Below, one piece after another: positions 5,857 to 5,931 of a stretch of DNA of 5,931 bases (position 1 is the stretch's first letter; the number at the start of each line of letters is the position of its first letter). The notes beneath the pieces were generated by a model that saw only the letters and a list, made by a program, of their open reading frames with translations, was not told the DNA's origin and made no database searches. The stretch comes from an uncultured Paracoccaceae bacterium. Lineage in GTDB: Bacteria > Pseudomonadota > Alphaproteobacteria > Rhodobacterales > Rhodobacteraceae. Location of the stretch: the NCBI GenBank assembly GCA_937900975.1, contig CALCPC010000340.1:1-5931 (forward strand), written 5' to 3'. A program made the position numbers and the translations under genes.

Positions 5857-5874
5857 GCATCGGCCGGTCGATGC
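5857..5874. promoter_or_regulatory. 18-bp near-palindrome next to the leader Shine-Dalgarno
   Basis: GCATCGGCCGGTCGATGC is self-complementary except for one G/T position, with perfect 6-bp arms at 5857-5862 and 5869-5874. On the - strand it ends directly at AAGGAG. It could be a protein operator at the 5' end of the transcript, or an mRNA hairpin that controls access to the ribosome-binding site. The role is inferred. Confidence 0.5.
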
Positions 5875-5911
5875 TTACCGACACCGCGAGTATCGGCCGC
5901 GAACCTTACCG
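5859..5911 (-). repeat. Imperfect direct repeat upstream of the leader ORF/kinase
   Basis: Two copies, read on the - strand, share CGGTAAG..TCG followed by CGGCCGAT: copy A at 5911-5892 and copy B at 5880-5859, the latter with 2 extra bases in the middle. The CGGTAAG halves repeat at 31 bp and the GGCCGAT halves at 33 bp, about three helical turns, so both copies would lie on nearly the same DNA face. This suggests tandem regulator-binding sites. No confident -35/-10 was found. Confidence 0.45.
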
Positions 5912-5931
5912 CAGTGTTGACGGGCGCGCGA

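Overview
The window is about 5.9 kb of GC-rich, densely coding bacterial DNA. The gene families, the short overlapping gene junctions (GTGA, ATGA) and the periplasmic-binding-type ABC importer suggest an alphaproteobacterium, possibly of the Rhodobacter/Roseobacter kind. This is inferred from style and content only, since there is no rRNA or other marker here.

Left block (1-2668, + strand): four tightly packed genes that look like one operon. They are the 3' end of a PotC-like ABC permease, a PotA-like ABC ATPase with a C-terminal TOBE-type region, a cytoplasmic NodB-fold (CE4) hydrolase of the HpPgdA / allantoinase / cyclic-imidase type, and a small zinc deaminase that closely resembles yeast cytosine deaminase Fcy1. 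The first three are joined by 4-bp start/stop overlaps, and the deaminase follows after 8 nt with a clear Shine-Dalgarno sequence. Transporter, ring-opening amidohydrolase and deaminase together suggest uptake and breakdown or salvage of a small nitrogen heterocycle. The substrate cannot be named from sequence.

Middle block (2669-4628): a convergent NAD-type aldehyde dehydrogenase on the - strand, separated from the deaminase by about 100 nt with no convincing intrinsic terminator. Upstream of it is a 394-nt stretch without a credible gene (4235-4628). It carries several GC-rich inverted repeats and a short direct repeat, and should include the dehydrogenase promoter.

Right block (4629-5931, - strand): a receiver-histidine kinase protein in the order REC, HisKA, HATPase_c, with no membrane or input domain. 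It is preceded by an unlisted 38-codon ORF with a strong Shine-Dalgarno sequence, whose TGA overlaps the kinase ATG (ATGA). Immediately upstream are an 18-bp near-palindrome touching that Shine-Dalgarno sequence and an imperfect direct repeat with a 31-bp period, which together look like a regulatory region.

The most interesting points are the Fcy1-like deaminase beside a cyclic-imidase-like CE4 enzyme and an importer, and the possible translationally coupled leader ORF and operator-like repeats in front of the kinase. Nothing in the window is clearly a new defence system, mobile element, CRISPR array or RNA gene.
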